This document shows positions 17,642 through 25,995 of a DNA stretch of 64,000 nt, piece after piece. The number at the start of each line of letters is the position of its first letter. Within the stretch, counting starts at the first letter, position 1. The position numbers and the translations under genes were made by a program. The stretch is from Alkalibacillus aidingensis (GTDB lineage: Bacteria > Bacillota > Bacilli > Bacillales > Alkalibacillaceae). The notes under the pieces were generated by a model. That model was not told where the DNA came from, made no database searches, and worked only from the letters and a program-made list of their open reading frames with translations. Where the stretch lies: NCBI RefSeq assembly GCF_014595945.1, contig NZ_JABXWU010000006.1, forward strand, positions 1-64,000, in the 5' to 3' direction.

Positions 17642-17837
17642 TTATTTAAAAGAAGGGGATTTGTTTAAGCTTATAGAATTAATAATCAGGCTTTAATGTG
17701 GAAGATTTTCTACTTCTATTATACTTCCTTTTAAAAAATTAACTAGGTGATGTGGAATTTTTAGATGATTGTTGAAATATGATTAAATAAGCTTATGTAG
17801 GCAATTAAATTTATTATATAAGAAAGGTGAGATTAGT

Positions 17838-18908
17838 ATGATTGAAAATGCATACTACACCGAAGAGTTTCACGGACCTTTTGAGCTTTACACGATTGGG
17901 GATTTTGAATTGGAGGATGGGGGTGTGATTCCCGATTGTCAGTTAGCCTACACGACTTATGGTGAGCTGAATGAGTCAAAGGATAATGTCATCGTTATTC
18001 CGACCTGGTTTTCAGGAACAAGCATCGCCTATGAACCTTATATTGGGGAAGGACGAGCTTTAGACCCTGAAAAGTACTTTATAGTGATTATCAATCAAAT
18101 TGGTAATGGCCTTTCTAGTTCCCCTCATAACAGTCCCGCACCAATTGATATGGCTAATTTCCCGAATGTCAGAATTAGTGATGATGTACGCGCGCAGCAT
18201 CAATTATTAACAGAGAAATACGGTATTGAAGAGGTTGCGTTAGTAGTTGGTGGCTCAATGGGGGCTCAGCAAACCTATGAATGGGCAGTAAGGTACCCTG
18301 ATATGGTTAAACGTGCTGCACCAATTGCAGGGACGGCTAAGAATACCGACCATGACTTTTTATTTACCCATACGCTAATGGAAGCCATTACATCTGACCC
18401 TGGGTTTAATAGTGGAAACTATCAATCATGTCAAGATGTAGCTGATGGATTAAGGAGACATGCTGATATTTGGGCAGTTATGGGTTTAAGCACGGAATTC
18501 TACAAGCAAGAGAAATGGCGATTATTTGAAGTGGATTCGTTAGAGGAATTTACAACCGGATTCCTTCATCCATTATTCCAAGCGATGGACCCTAATGCTT
18601 TGTTGACGATGGCTTGGAAGTGGCAGCGTGGTGATGTTAGTCGAATGACTGGTGGTAATTTAAAAGAAGCCTTAGGACGAATAAAAGCAAAAGTATTTGT
18701 GATGCCTATTGATGAGGATATGTTTTTTCCACCGAGGGATTGTGAAGCTGAGCAAAAGCTAATCCCAAATAGCGAATTAAGAGTGATTGATAGTGTTTGT
18801 GGCCACTTCGGTTTATTTGGTGGTGAGGGCGAAGCATATTTTAACCAAATCGATGAGCATCTAGGTGAGCTACTAAGTATTCCTGTAGAAGATTCTGTTG
18901 TTAAATAA
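17838..18908 (+). CDS. MetX-like alpha/beta hydrolase (homoserine acetyltransferase family)
   Basis: A 356-residue cytoplasmic protein of the homoserine O-acetyltransferase fold. The nucleophile Ser is in VVGGSMGAQQ (GxSMG as in MetX), the acid Asp in PIDEDMFFPP and the His in CGHFGLFGGEG near the C-terminus. Family residues near the N-terminus are also present (YTTYGEL; NQIGNGLSSSP). Bona fide MetX usually has NVLGGCxGSTGP instead, so this may be a paralogue with another acyl acceptor. Its final Lys-stop codons lie in the target duplication of the adjacent mobile element, so the coding sequence stayed intact. Confidence 0.8.
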   Translation: MIENAYYTEEFHGPFELYTIGDFELEDGGVIPDCQLAYTTYGELNESKDNVIVIPTWFSGTSIAYEPYIGEGRALDPEKYFIVIINQIGNGLSSSPHNSPAPIDMANFPNVRISDDVRAQHQLLTEKYGIEEVALVVGGSMGAQQTYEWAVRYPDMVKRAAPIAGTAKNTDHDFLFTHTLMEAITSDPGFNSGNYQSCQDVADGLRRHADIWAVMGLSTEFYKQEKWRLFEVDSLEEFTTGFLHPLFQAMDPNALLTMAWKWQRGDVSRMTGGNLKEALGRIKAKVFVMPIDEDMFFPPRDCEAEQKLIPNSELRVIDSVCGHFGLFGGEGEAYFNQIDEHLGELLSIPVEDSVVK

Positions 18909-18910
18909 TA
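18903..18910. repeat. Left 8-bp target site duplication
   Basis: AAATAATA at 18903-18910 is repeated exactly at 19120-19127, immediately outside both ends of the foldback element. It includes the last Lys and stop codons of the MetX-like gene. Confidence 0.85.
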
Positions 18911-19119
18911 CGCTCTGTTAAAGTCCGTTGTTGTTATGGTGATCCGCTTTCGGTGGACGCTTTCCACGGGGCACGGCTTCAGCTAACTTGGGAAGAAAAG
19001 CGTTTCCCAAGTGGATCTTCAGCTCGTGCTATTCCCGCTGGAGTCGCCACCTTCGCTTTTCACCATACAACAACTAAGAGTAAACCATTTAATTATCAAC
19101 ACTAGACTTTAACAGAGCC
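18911..19119. mobile_element. 209-bp foldback MITE-like element
   Basis: The ends CGCTCTGTTAAAGT (18911-18924) and ACTTTAACAGAGCC (19106-19119) are inverted repeats matching at 13 of 14 positions. Inside, GTTGTTGTTATGGTGA (18927-18942) pairs with TCACCATACAACAAC (19060-19074) with one gap. Long imperfect arms follow, and a central stem ACTTGGGAA/TTCCCAAGT (18986-19012) completes a cruciform-like fold. There is no reading frame for a transposase, so it would need one in trans. Its core is more GC-rich than the surroundings. Similar GC-rich palindromic repeats are, to my knowledge, scattered in Bacillaceae genomes. The 8-bp duplication and GGCTCTGTT-like ends suggest ISL3- or IS6-type transposition, which is inference. 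Confidence 0.85.
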
Positions 19120-19127
19120 AAATAATA
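19120..19127. repeat. Right 8-bp target site duplication
   Basis: AAATAATA, identical to 18903-18910. Confidence 0.85.
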
Positions 19128-19131
19128 AAAA

Positions 19132-19157
19132 GGCGGGTCCTTAATTGGGTCCGCCTT
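19132..19157 (-). terminator. Terminator between the element and the RDD genes
   Basis: GGCGGGTCC (19132-19140) pairs with GGGTCCGCC (19147-19155) with two G-U pairs, around TTAATT. On the minus strand it is followed by a T5 run, so it ends the RDD transcript. It probably also served the MetX-like gene before the element inserted. Confidence 0.75.
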
Positions 19158-19175
19158 AATTTTATGGAAAAACTC

Positions 19176-19637
19176 CTAATGATACTGTGGTCGGTCGTAG
19201 GTCACATAAGTAGAGGTTAGTAGGTCATGAATAGTGTGATGATCTCCTCTAACAATAGCGAGAACGACACTAGCTATAAATAAAGGAAATATTAATGAGT
19301 ACAGGCTAGCAAGGATTACCCCTCTAATAAGCATCGTTTGGAAACTTAATTTCTCATCCAATACCGGTGTGATTCGTAGCCCTATGATTCTTTTACCAAT
19401 TGTCCTACCACGCCAAATAAACGGCACCAGGATAAAGTAGGCATTAGTAAATAGAAAATGTAACAAGAAATAAATGAATATAAGTTGGATGCCATCAAGT
19501 GATGTGGTTTCCAAAAGACTCCATAATAAAGCCATACTAACTATAACTATGAGTACTTCATCAATTAGTAAAGCAATACCACGCTCCATTAACCCTATTG
19601 CTATAGGTTGATCCTTTGAAAAATCCATTAGCGTCAC
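19176..19637 (-). CDS. RDD-family membrane protein
   Basis: A 153-residue protein with about four hydrophobic segments. RDD-family marks are the early Arg in GLMERGIALLIDEVLI, the GRTIGKRIIGLRI loop and the closing HDLLTSTYV segment. The family has unclear transport or membrane roles; one member from a halophilic bacillus has been described as a Na+(K+)/H+ antiporter. It follows a second RDD gene in the same direction, 85 bases away. Confidence 0.75.
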   Translation of the reverse strand: MTLMDFSKDQPIAIGLMERGIALLIDEVLIVIVSMALLWSLLETTSLDGIQLIFIYFLLHFLFTNAYFILVPFIWRGRTIGKRIIGLRITPVLDEKLSFQTMLIRGVILASLYSLIFPLFIASVVLAIVRGDHHTIHDLLTSTYVTYDRPQYH

Positions 19638-19722
19638 CCTATTAGTTTATTGATGGTTAAGGTTTTATGGGGTTCGTGAAATAAATGATAGATTACTGGT
19701 CTTTCATTTGTTCTGGTGAGCC

Positions 19723-20133
19723 CTATGTCACATAAGTGCCTGCAATGTAGTCATGAATGGCCCATTTATTTTCGGTGAATCCGACCATACATGCGCTGAC
19801 GATGACACCTATTCCAAATGTAACAGCATAGATTAATCCACCGACGATCTCTCTCATAATCATTGCACCAATACCGACATCTTCTCCATTTAATTTAACG
19901 ATTCTAATCCCTAAAGCTTTTTTTCCTAATGTATAACCGACCCAGAAGACTGGGAGTAAAACATAATATAGTGGGCTTAACAGGTCCACAAATGAAAAAG
20001 GTTCAATCACAAAACTTCCGTAAATAGCTAATGACAAGAAGCCGAATCCCAAAAAGAGAATAATTCCATCTACAATTAAAGCAGCAAGTCTAATCCAAAA
20101 ACCAGCCGGGTCAAAGACTTCATCCATGTTCAA
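19723..20133 (-). CDS. RDD-family membrane protein
   Basis: A 136-residue RDD protein with three or four membrane segments. GFWIRLAALIVDGIIL carries the R and D of the name, YTLGKKALGIRIVKLNGEDVG is the central loop and KWAIHDYIAGTYVT the C-terminal signature. It is upstream of and parallel to another RDD gene; the two are related but not close copies, and may form a hetero-oligomer. Confidence 0.8.
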   Translation of the reverse strand: MNMDEVFDPAGFWIRLAALIVDGIILFLGFGFLSLAIYGSFVIEPFSFVDLLSPLYYVLLPVFWVGYTLGKKALGIRIVKLNGEDVGIGAMIMREIVGGLIYAVTFGIGVIVSACMVGFTENKWAIHDYIAGTYVT

Positions 20134-20254
20134 ACACCTCGAGTTTTTAATTATAAGTTATTCTACCATAACACTAAACATTCATAAAATTCAATATAAT
20201 TATTTGAAAATATTTACACATGGCAAAAAACATAAATAGATAGATTGATTGATA

Positions 20255-20665
20255 TTATTTTCCCATCCCTTTAATCGTTTTAAATATCCCAGGTAACTGT
20301 CGCCATGTGCCGATGGCTAAGATTACCTCGTCACTGACTTCATCTTCGTCATGAAAGGTAAGAGCTTTTTCAAGTTCAAAACTATAATGTGTTAGGTCTG
20401 AGAAACTAGCAAATTGGTTGAGGAGTTCCATCTCTTCTTCGTTAAGGTGGCCTTTTTCGTCTATCGTTCCAACATGCAGTTTGGCGTAGCAGCCGATCAT
20501 TTCCATTTCTATTAGGATGCGGGTGATTTCTTTAAAAGCTGATTGTGAACGTCTGGCTTGTTGCAGAAGTTCAAGTGAGTCGGTTTCACGCTCACTTCCA
20601 TACACTTTACTTTCATGAATCTGTTCTTTAATAAATGATTGAACGTCTAGCCGTTTAGTACTCAA
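20255..20665 (-). CDS. Hypothetical helical protein
   Basis: A 136-residue acidic, mainly helical soluble protein (SLELLQQARRSQSAFKEITRILIEMEMIGCYAKLHVG; NEEEMELLNQFASFSDLTHYSFELEKALTFHDEDE). No signal peptide, membrane segment or recognised domain. GGAGGGATTGACTTG precedes the ATG, supporting translation. It is divergent from the WYL regulator gene. Confidence 0.6.
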   Translation of the reverse strand: MSTKRLDVQSFIKEQIHESKVYGSERETDSLELLQQARRSQSAFKEITRILIEMEMIGCYAKLHVGTIDEKGHLNEEEMELLNQFASFSDLTHYSFELEKALTFHDEDEVSDEVILAIGTWRQLPGIFKTIKGMGK

Positions 20666-20791
20666 GTCAATCCCTCCACAAACATTGGTAGCTACAGTCT
20701 AGCAAAAGAGGTGAGTAAAAAATGACTCATTTAAAGATTGCAAATAATTCCCAACTTATGTATGTTATGTTTATAAAGTTGTGGAGGTGTT

Positions 20792-21799
20792 ATGATGCCT
20801 AAGTCGACTGAGTGGTTGTGGCGAACTTATCAAATCTTACGAAGAACCGATTATGACCACCCCATTCAAAACCATGAGATCTGTCAAAAATTAGAGTTAT
20901 ATGGAGAACCTCCAGGGAGGAAAACAATTGGAAATTATATCAAGGATTTAATAGACCTATCCGAAAAAGGGTTAATTATTGAGGAGGTTGAAGAGCATGA
21001 TGAAAAGCCACATGCTTACTACGTTAACCACAGTCTGATTGATTCTGAAATTAAGATGTTATCTGATGCGATAGCTTCTTCAAGTTTTATTTATCCAGGA
21101 CATCGACAGCAATTATTACGGAAACTTGGGGAGCTATATAATGGTGATGAGAATTCAATTAAACGCTTTATAGAAAATATTCATTTCTATAAAGAAGAGC
21201 ACAAAGATTATAACTTTCAAACGTTTACCAATATTGAGCAACTAACTGAAGCGATTGAGCAAAAGAAGAAGGTGCAGTTTACATATTTAGCCTATAATAC
21301 GGATAAAAAACTAGTTCCGTATCGAGATGAAGATGAAGGGCGAAAAGTGGTTAACCCCTATAAAATTGTTTGGCGCCTTAGTTATTACTACTTATTCTGT
21401 ACAAATCTAGAAGGAGAACATCCAGAACGATTTTTACGAATAGACCGAATGAAAGATATTCAGATCCTAGATGAACCATGTGATCCGATTGAAGGTGTAG
21501 AATCTACAGAAGAGTATATAGAGAATCAGGTTTTCATGTTTGGTGGAGAGAATGAAACAGTTGAATTCCGCTGTGATAATTCAATTGTTAATCAAGTGGT
21601 TGATTTCTTTGGTGACCGAGCAACGTTTCGAAAGGTAGATGAAGATCATTTTGATGTGAAAGTTCGAACATCACAGAGTAACATCCGTTATTGGATACTA
21701 CAATACATTACATCCATTAATAATATAAGACCTGAATCGTTGAGGAATCAAGTATTAACAGACTTACGAGATGCTTTGAAGCGGAATGAGGAGTCTTAA
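20792..21799 (+). CDS. WYL-domain transcriptional regulator
   Basis: A 335-residue protein. Residues 1-75 form a winged-helix-like DNA-binding region (TEWLWRTYQILRRTDYDHPIQNHEICQKLELYGEPPGRKTIGNYIKDL). Residues about 150-230 are a WYL domain with its hallmark features (KVVNPYKIVWRLSYYYLFCTN...RFLRIDRMKDIQIL). The last 80 residues are the WCX extension. WYL proteins sense nucleotide or nucleic-acid ligands and often control DNA damage or defence genes; no target is evident here. Two consecutive ATGs follow GGAGGTG; either could be used. A 20-bp repeat array begins 12 bases after its stop. Confidence 0.85.
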   Translation: MMPKSTEWLWRTYQILRRTDYDHPIQNHEICQKLELYGEPPGRKTIGNYIKDLIDLSEKGLIIEEVEEHDEKPHAYYVNHSLIDSEIKMLSDAIASSSFIYPGHRQQLLRKLGELYNGDENSIKRFIENIHFYKEEHKDYNFQTFTNIEQLTEAIEQKKKVQFTYLAYNTDKKLVPYRDEDEGRKVVNPYKIVWRLSYYYLFCTNLEGEHPERFLRIDRMKDIQILDEPCDPIEGVESTEEYIENQVFMFGGENETVEFRCDNSIVNQVVDFFGDRATFRKVDEDHFDVKVRTSQSNIRYWILQYITSINNIRPESLRNQVLTDLRDALKRNEES

Positions 21800-21810
21800 G
21801 TAGGCGTGGG

Positions 21811-21930
21811 CGAATACGGTTAATTTTAATGAAATACGGTTAAAATTTCAGAAATACGGTTAATTCAGCAGAAATACAGTTAAAATTTCAAATTTACGGT
21901 TAAAATCTCAAAAATACGGTTAATTGAGGA
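21811..21930 (+). repeat. 20-bp-period repeat array A (six units)
   Basis: Cores TAC[G/A]GTTAA start at 21815, 21835, 21855, 21875, 21895 and 21915, exactly 20 bases apart. The linkers are A/T-rich and drift around AAATTTCAGAA. The last unit ends TTAATTGAGGAATTC. It lies in the 457-bp gap 21800-22256 between the WYL regulator and an aldolase gene. The rest of that gap has one isolated unit and weak core-like traces near 22187 and 22204. Confidence 0.9.
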
Positions 21931-22116
21931 ATTCCTTCCACACCCACAATCAAGAATTCTTTCAATTACTCTTAAATATCGGAAAATTATGTCGGATTAT
22001 TGCAATGACCATAAATGCAAGAGAAATACTCCTACTTTATTCAATTTTCCTCTGAATTGTGTAAGAAACCAGGTTTGTGATTCAACCTTCAATCCTCTAA
22101 CATTAATAATGTTTTG

Positions 22117-22136
22117 TAAATACAGTTAATTTTCTG
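22117..22136 (+). repeat. Isolated unit of the 20-bp repeat
   Basis: AAATACAGTTAATTTTCTG is a full match to the array unit, with its core at 22121, about 200 bases downstream of array A and 135 bases before the aldolase start. Confidence 0.65.
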
Positions 22137-22256
22137 CAAGATCTCGTAGACGTGTAGTTTGAATGAGTTTCAGATAGTGTAGCTGAGACAGTTAAAGTGG
22201 AAATACAATAGTAGCACGACTTATTAGACTTACAATGATTAGAGGGAGGATTTTTG

Positions 22257-23048
22257 ATGAGTAATCAAACGGAACGTGTTGTTGGTAAGGGTGTAGAGGA
22301 TTATTTGAAGAAGCCAACTTTTAAAACGGTAGATGAGGAGCGTCAGCATAATAAACAGAAATTAGCTGCAGCATTTCGCTTATTTGGACGCTTCGGATTT
22401 TCAGAAGGTGCTGCGGGACATGTGACTTACCGTGACCCGGAGTTAACGGATCACTTATGGGTAAATCCATATGGGATGCATTTTAGTAAAATAAAAGCAT
22501 CTGATTTAGTGCTTGTTAATAGTCAAGGGGAAGTCGTTGAAGGGAAATATTCTGTTCATAAATCAGCTTTTTCGATTCACTCTGCTGTCCATGAAGCACG
22601 TCCGGATGTGGTTGCTTCAGCACATACGCATTCTGTATACGGTAAGACTTGGTCTGTCAGTGGTCGGTTACTAGATCCACTTACCCAGGATGCATGCGCA
22701 TTCTACAATGATCATTCAGTCTTTGATGAATATAAAGGTGTTGCCTATGATGAGGAAGAAGGGGTGCGAATCGGTAAAGCACTAGGTGATAACAAAGCGG
22801 TGATTCTACGTAGCCATGGTTTGTTAACAGTCGGCCAGTCAGTCGATTCTGCAGCCTTTTGGTTTATTACGATGGAGCGTTCTTGCCAGTCTCAGCTATT
22901 AGCAGAGTCTGCTGGAATTGTGAATCCAATTGCCCCGGAAGATGCTGAACATACGGCCGGACAAGTTGGTCGAGAAATCGATGGTTGGGAAAGCTTTCAG
23001 CCAATGTTTGAGCGTATCGTAAATGAAGAACCAGACTTACTAGAGTAA
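22257..23048 (+). CDS. Class II aldolase/adducin-family protein
   Basis: A 263-residue metal-dependent protein of the class II aldolase/adducin superfamily. The family motifs are GFSEGAAGHVTYRDPE near residue 45, the zinc-binding His pair in ASAHTHSVYGK near 122 and the third His in LRSHGLLTVG near 188. Such proteins cleave sugar phosphates, but an adducin-like or decarboxylase role is equally possible. No kinase or isomerase is adjacent, so the substrate is unknown. ATG 22257 has AGAGGGAGGA upstream. It is flanked on both sides by 20-bp repeat arrays in the same orientation. Confidence 0.85.
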   Translation: MSNQTERVVGKGVEDYLKKPTFKTVDEERQHNKQKLAAAFRLFGRFGFSEGAAGHVTYRDPELTDHLWVNPYGMHFSKIKASDLVLVNSQGEVVEGKYSVHKSAFSIHSAVHEARPDVVASAHTHSVYGKTWSVSGRLLDPLTQDACAFYNDHSVFDEYKGVAYDEEEGVRIGKALGDNKAVILRSHGLLTVGQSVDSAAFWFITMERSCQSQLLAESAGIVNPIAPEDAEHTAGQVGREIDGWESFQPMFERIVNEEPDLLE

Positions 23049-23060
23049 TAGGAAGTGTTG

Positions 23061-23107
23061 AAGCTGCTCGTTAGGGTGAAAGAACCTTACTCGAGCAGCT
23101 TTTTTTA
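23061..23107 (+). terminator. Terminator of the aldolase gene
   Basis: AAGCTGCTCG (23061-23070) and CGAGCAGCTT (23092-23101) are perfect complements, followed by further T. Array B begins directly after the T run. Confidence 0.85.
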
Positions 23108-23207
23108 TGGATACGGTTAATTTTATAGAAATACAGTTAATTTAAATAAAATACGGTTAAAATCTCGGAAATACAGTTAAATTTTAAAAAATACGGTTAA
23201 TTGAACA
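23108..23207 (+). repeat. 20-bp-period repeat array B (five units)
   Basis: Cores TAC[G/A]GTTAA start at 23112, 23132, 23152, 23172 and 23192, again exactly 20 bases apart and in the same orientation as array A. The last unit reads TTAATTGAACAATTC, nearly the same ending as array A. It fills the space between the aldolase terminator and the S9 peptidase promoter region. Confidence 0.9.
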
Positions 23208-23272
23208 ATTCTATAAAAAGAAGTATAATAGTAAGAAATATTTCAATTATCGAAATAATTAGGAGGGGAAAT

Positions 23273-25060
23273 ATGATAGAATTTCCAAAGCCAACGGTTG
23301 AGCAGTTCTTTCGTTCGTATGTTATTTCCAATTTTACAGTAAGCCCTGATGAGGACAAGTTGTTATTTAGTTCAAATCTTAATGGAAAGATGAATGTGTG
23401 GGCGATGAATCTACCAGAGACTTTTCCATATTTATTTGCTCATCAAGATGAATCTAGTAATTTCTTGAAATTTGACCCTAAAGGTCGCTATGTCCTTGCT
23501 GGTTTTGATCGTGATGGGGATGAAAACTATCAAATTTATTCTGTTGCTCCAGAGGGTGGATTGCCTCAGGAGTTGATTACTGGAGAATCTAATGAGAAAT
23601 ATTTCTATGCTCATTTAACTGAAGACGGAAAGCGTCTATATTACATGACGTCTAAAGATAATCCTAACTTCCTAAATGCTAGAGTAAGGGATTTGGAAAG
23701 TGGTCAAGATAAGTTGGTTAATGAAGGTGAACAGGGTCCTACTTATCTAGCAGCTGTATCTGAAGATGAACAATCATTAGTTTTTACCCAAACATTTGCT
23801 AATACATATTCTGTTGCTTTTGTGACAATCAATGGGGAGAAGCATTATTTAACACCAGACCCTAAGCAAGTGCATGTTTGTGGTGGTGCTACTTTTGTAG
23901 GTGAAGAAGCCATCTATTTTGTGACAGACTTTGATAGCAACTATCGTTATGTAGCGAAGTTTGACCTTAATACGAAGTCGTTTAAGAAGGTATTAGAGAT
24001 TGAAAACGAAAGTGTTGGCGATTTGAAATACGATAAAGACCGTCAGCAATTTTTCATTGTCACGGAAAAAGGAGTGACTGACAAGCTTTATCGCTATGAC
24101 TTAGTTAACGGAACGCTTGAGTCAATTGAAGCGCCGGTCGATGTTATTGAAAAAGTGCAAGTCGCAAAATCAGGAAATGTTTATGTGCTCGGGCGTAGTG
24201 CAGTGATTCCACATAATATTTTTAAATATAACGAAGCCAACGTTTGGAAGCAGCTAACGGCCAATCGAGTGTTAGGGGTTAGCCCAGATGATATGGTTGA
24301 CCCGGAAGTTGTGTCGTATCAATCTTATGATGGGATGGAAATTGAATCGTTGTTATTCCGTGCTAAGCCGGAAAATGATAATGGCTACACAATTTTCTGG
24401 CCACACGGAGGTCCACAATCAGCTGAGCGTAAATTCTTCCGCGCGATGTTCCAATGCTTCTTAAATCGTGGGTATTCTATTTTCTGCCCGAACTTTAGAG
24501 GAAGTTCAGGATACGGGTCAGAATATGTCAAACTCGTTGAACAAGATTGGGGAGAAGGTCCACGATTAGATTGTGTTCACGGGGTCCAGTGGTTATTTGA
24601 CCAAGGAATCTCCAATCCAGAAAAACTATTTTTAGTCGGTGGAAGCTATGGAGGTTATATGGCCCTACTACTACATGGTCGCCACGCCGAATACTTTAAA
24701 GCGGTCGTCGATATTTTTGGGGTATCCAATTTATTTACCTTTGTTAATTCAGTTCCTGATCATTGGAAGCCAATTATGGAGCGTTGGTTAGGTGATCCTG
24801 AACGTGACAAAGAGCGTTTTGAAAAAGACTCTCCAGTCACTTACTTAGATGGTATGGAAAAACCAATGCTCGTCATTCAAGGAGCTAAGGATCCTCGTGT
24901 TGTTAAAGAGGAGTCCGATCAAATTGTTGAGAAATTACGCAATCAAGGTCGCGACGTTGATTATCTTGTTTTAGATGATGAGGGGCATGGCTTCTCCAAA
25001 AAAGAAAACGAAATCAAAGTCTACCAAACGATGCTCGATTTTTTAGAAAAGCATCAATAG
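23273..25060 (+). CDS. S9 (prolyl oligopeptidase-family) serine peptidase
   Basis: A 595-residue cytoplasmic peptidase. Residues about 1-345 form a beta-propeller-like region of short WD/PD40-type repeats. Residues about 350-595 are the alpha/beta hydrolase domain with FWPHGGPQ (oxyanion region), Ser in VGGSYGGYMA near residue 457, Asp in GAKDPRV and His in DDEGHGFSKKEN. It is likely an acylaminoacyl or oligopeptide hydrolase. ATG 23273 follows AGGAGGGG; an upstream in-frame extension to 23201 would overlap array B and has no RBS. Confidence 0.9.
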   Translation: MIEFPKPTVEQFFRSYVISNFTVSPDEDKLLFSSNLNGKMNVWAMNLPETFPYLFAHQDESSNFLKFDPKGRYVLAGFDRDGDENYQIYSVAPEGGLPQELITGESNEKYFYAHLTEDGKRLYYMTSKDNPNFLNARVRDLESGQDKLVNEGEQGPTYLAAVSEDEQSLVFTQTFANTYSVAFVTINGEKHYLTPDPKQVHVCGGATFVGEEAIYFVTDFDSNYRYVAKFDLNTKSFKKVLEIENESVGDLKYDKDRQQFFIVTEKGVTDKLYRYDLVNGTLESIEAPVDVIEKVQVAKSGNVYVLGRSAVIPHNIFKYNEANVWKQLTANRVLGVSPDDMVDPEVVSYQSYDGMEIESLLFRAKPENDNGYTIFWPHGGPQSAERKFFRAMFQCFLNRGYSIFCPNFRGSSGYGSEYVKLVEQDWGEGPRLDCVHGVQWLFDQGISNPEKLFLVGGSYGGYMALLLHGRHAEYFKAVVDIFGVSNLFTFVNSVPDHWKPIMERWLGDPERDKERFEKDSPVTYLDGMEKPMLVIQGAKDPRVVKEESDQIVEKLRNQGRDVDYLVLDDEGHGFSKKENEIKVYQTMLDFLEKHQ

Positions 25061-25115
25061 AACGGTTCTCGACTTTTGTCGGTGGAACCCATGTCAATTT
25101 ACGCAAAACAATAAA

Positions 25116-25147
25116 AAGGGCCACAAGTTGGGGTTGGCTCTTTTTTT
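25116..25147 (+). terminator. Terminator of the S9 peptidase gene
   Basis: AGGGCCA pairs with TGGCTCT (one G-U) followed by T7. Confidence 0.75.
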
Positions 25148-25167
25148 CTATATAAGGAGCGAGTCCA

Positions 25168-25887
25168 ATGTGGGGATTAATCGGATTTAATCGAGGTGAG
25201 TATCCTTTTGAGCTATTTAGCCTTTCGCATCTCACTATGTTATTCCTAACGTTTTTATTAGCATTTGCTTTATATAACTATCGTAAAACAATTGCTAAAA
25301 GATACAAGAAGGACTTCACTGTCGTGTTGGTAACTGTTTTAGTTTTAAGTGAATTAACTTTTCATTTGTGGTTTTGGATTCATGGTGAGTGGAGTGTGAC
25401 TGTGAACTTACCACTTCAATTAAGTTCGATCTCCTTATATCTCTGCGCTTTTATGTTATTAACGAAAAACTACCGAATATTTGAAGTTACTTTTTTTATT
25501 AGTATGACTGGTGGTATTATGGCGATGATTACACCTGAATTATATTTTGGGTTCCCACACATGAGATTTTTCCAGTTTTTCATCGCACACTTTGTGATTA
25601 TATTAGCGTGCTTGTATATGTTTTGGGTGGAAAAATACCATCCAACGCTTAAGTCTGTGCTTCGTGCATTTGTCGCACTCAATGTCATCGCTCTGTTAGT
25701 GTATGGGGTGAATCAATTAATTGGATCAAATTACATGTTTCTAAATGGAAAGCCAAGTAGCACAACTTTACTTGATTACCTCGGCCCTTATCCATGGTAT
25801 ATATTATCCTTAGAAGGGATTACTATTATATTATTTTTGGTGATTTATGGAATGGTAGTAATAACGAGTCGTGGTAAGAGGGGGTAA
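25168..25887 (+). CDS. YwaF-like integral membrane protein (TIGR02206 type)
   Basis: A 239-residue protein with about six or seven hydrophobic segments. The features LPLQLSSISLYLCAFML, PELYFGFPHMRFFQFFIAHFVIILACLYMFW and YMFLNGKPSSTTLLDYLGPYPWYILSLE are those of the TIGR02206/YwaF family. Function unknown. It starts 20 bases after the previous terminator with AAGGAGCGAGTCC upstream. Confidence 0.8.
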   Translation: MWGLIGFNRGEYPFELFSLSHLTMLFLTFLLAFALYNYRKTIAKRYKKDFTVVLVTVLVLSELTFHLWFWIHGEWSVTVNLPLQLSSISLYLCAFMLLTKNYRIFEVTFFISMTGGIMAMITPELYFGFPHMRFFQFFIAHFVIILACLYMFWVEKYHPTLKSVLRAFVALNVIALLVYGVNQLIGSNYMFLNGKPSSTTLLDYLGPYPWYILSLEGITIILFLVIYGMVVITSRGKRG

Positions 25888-25995
25888 TATTAAACTATTC
25901 AACAATCATTCCACCTCTATCCATTAAACAATCATAGTCCAAGCCACCTCCTCATAAATAGATATGTAAGTCTAATTTGAAAGGTGGTATCTTAA

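Noticed and set aside
17642-17837. T-box or SAM leader before the MetX-like gene
   Set aside because: No TGGNACCGCG-like antiterminator, terminator hairpin or S-box motifs are visible in this A/T-rich gap.
21811-21930. CRISPR array
   Set aside because: Units are 20 bases with only a 9-base conserved core and no distinct spacers; no cas genes are in the window.
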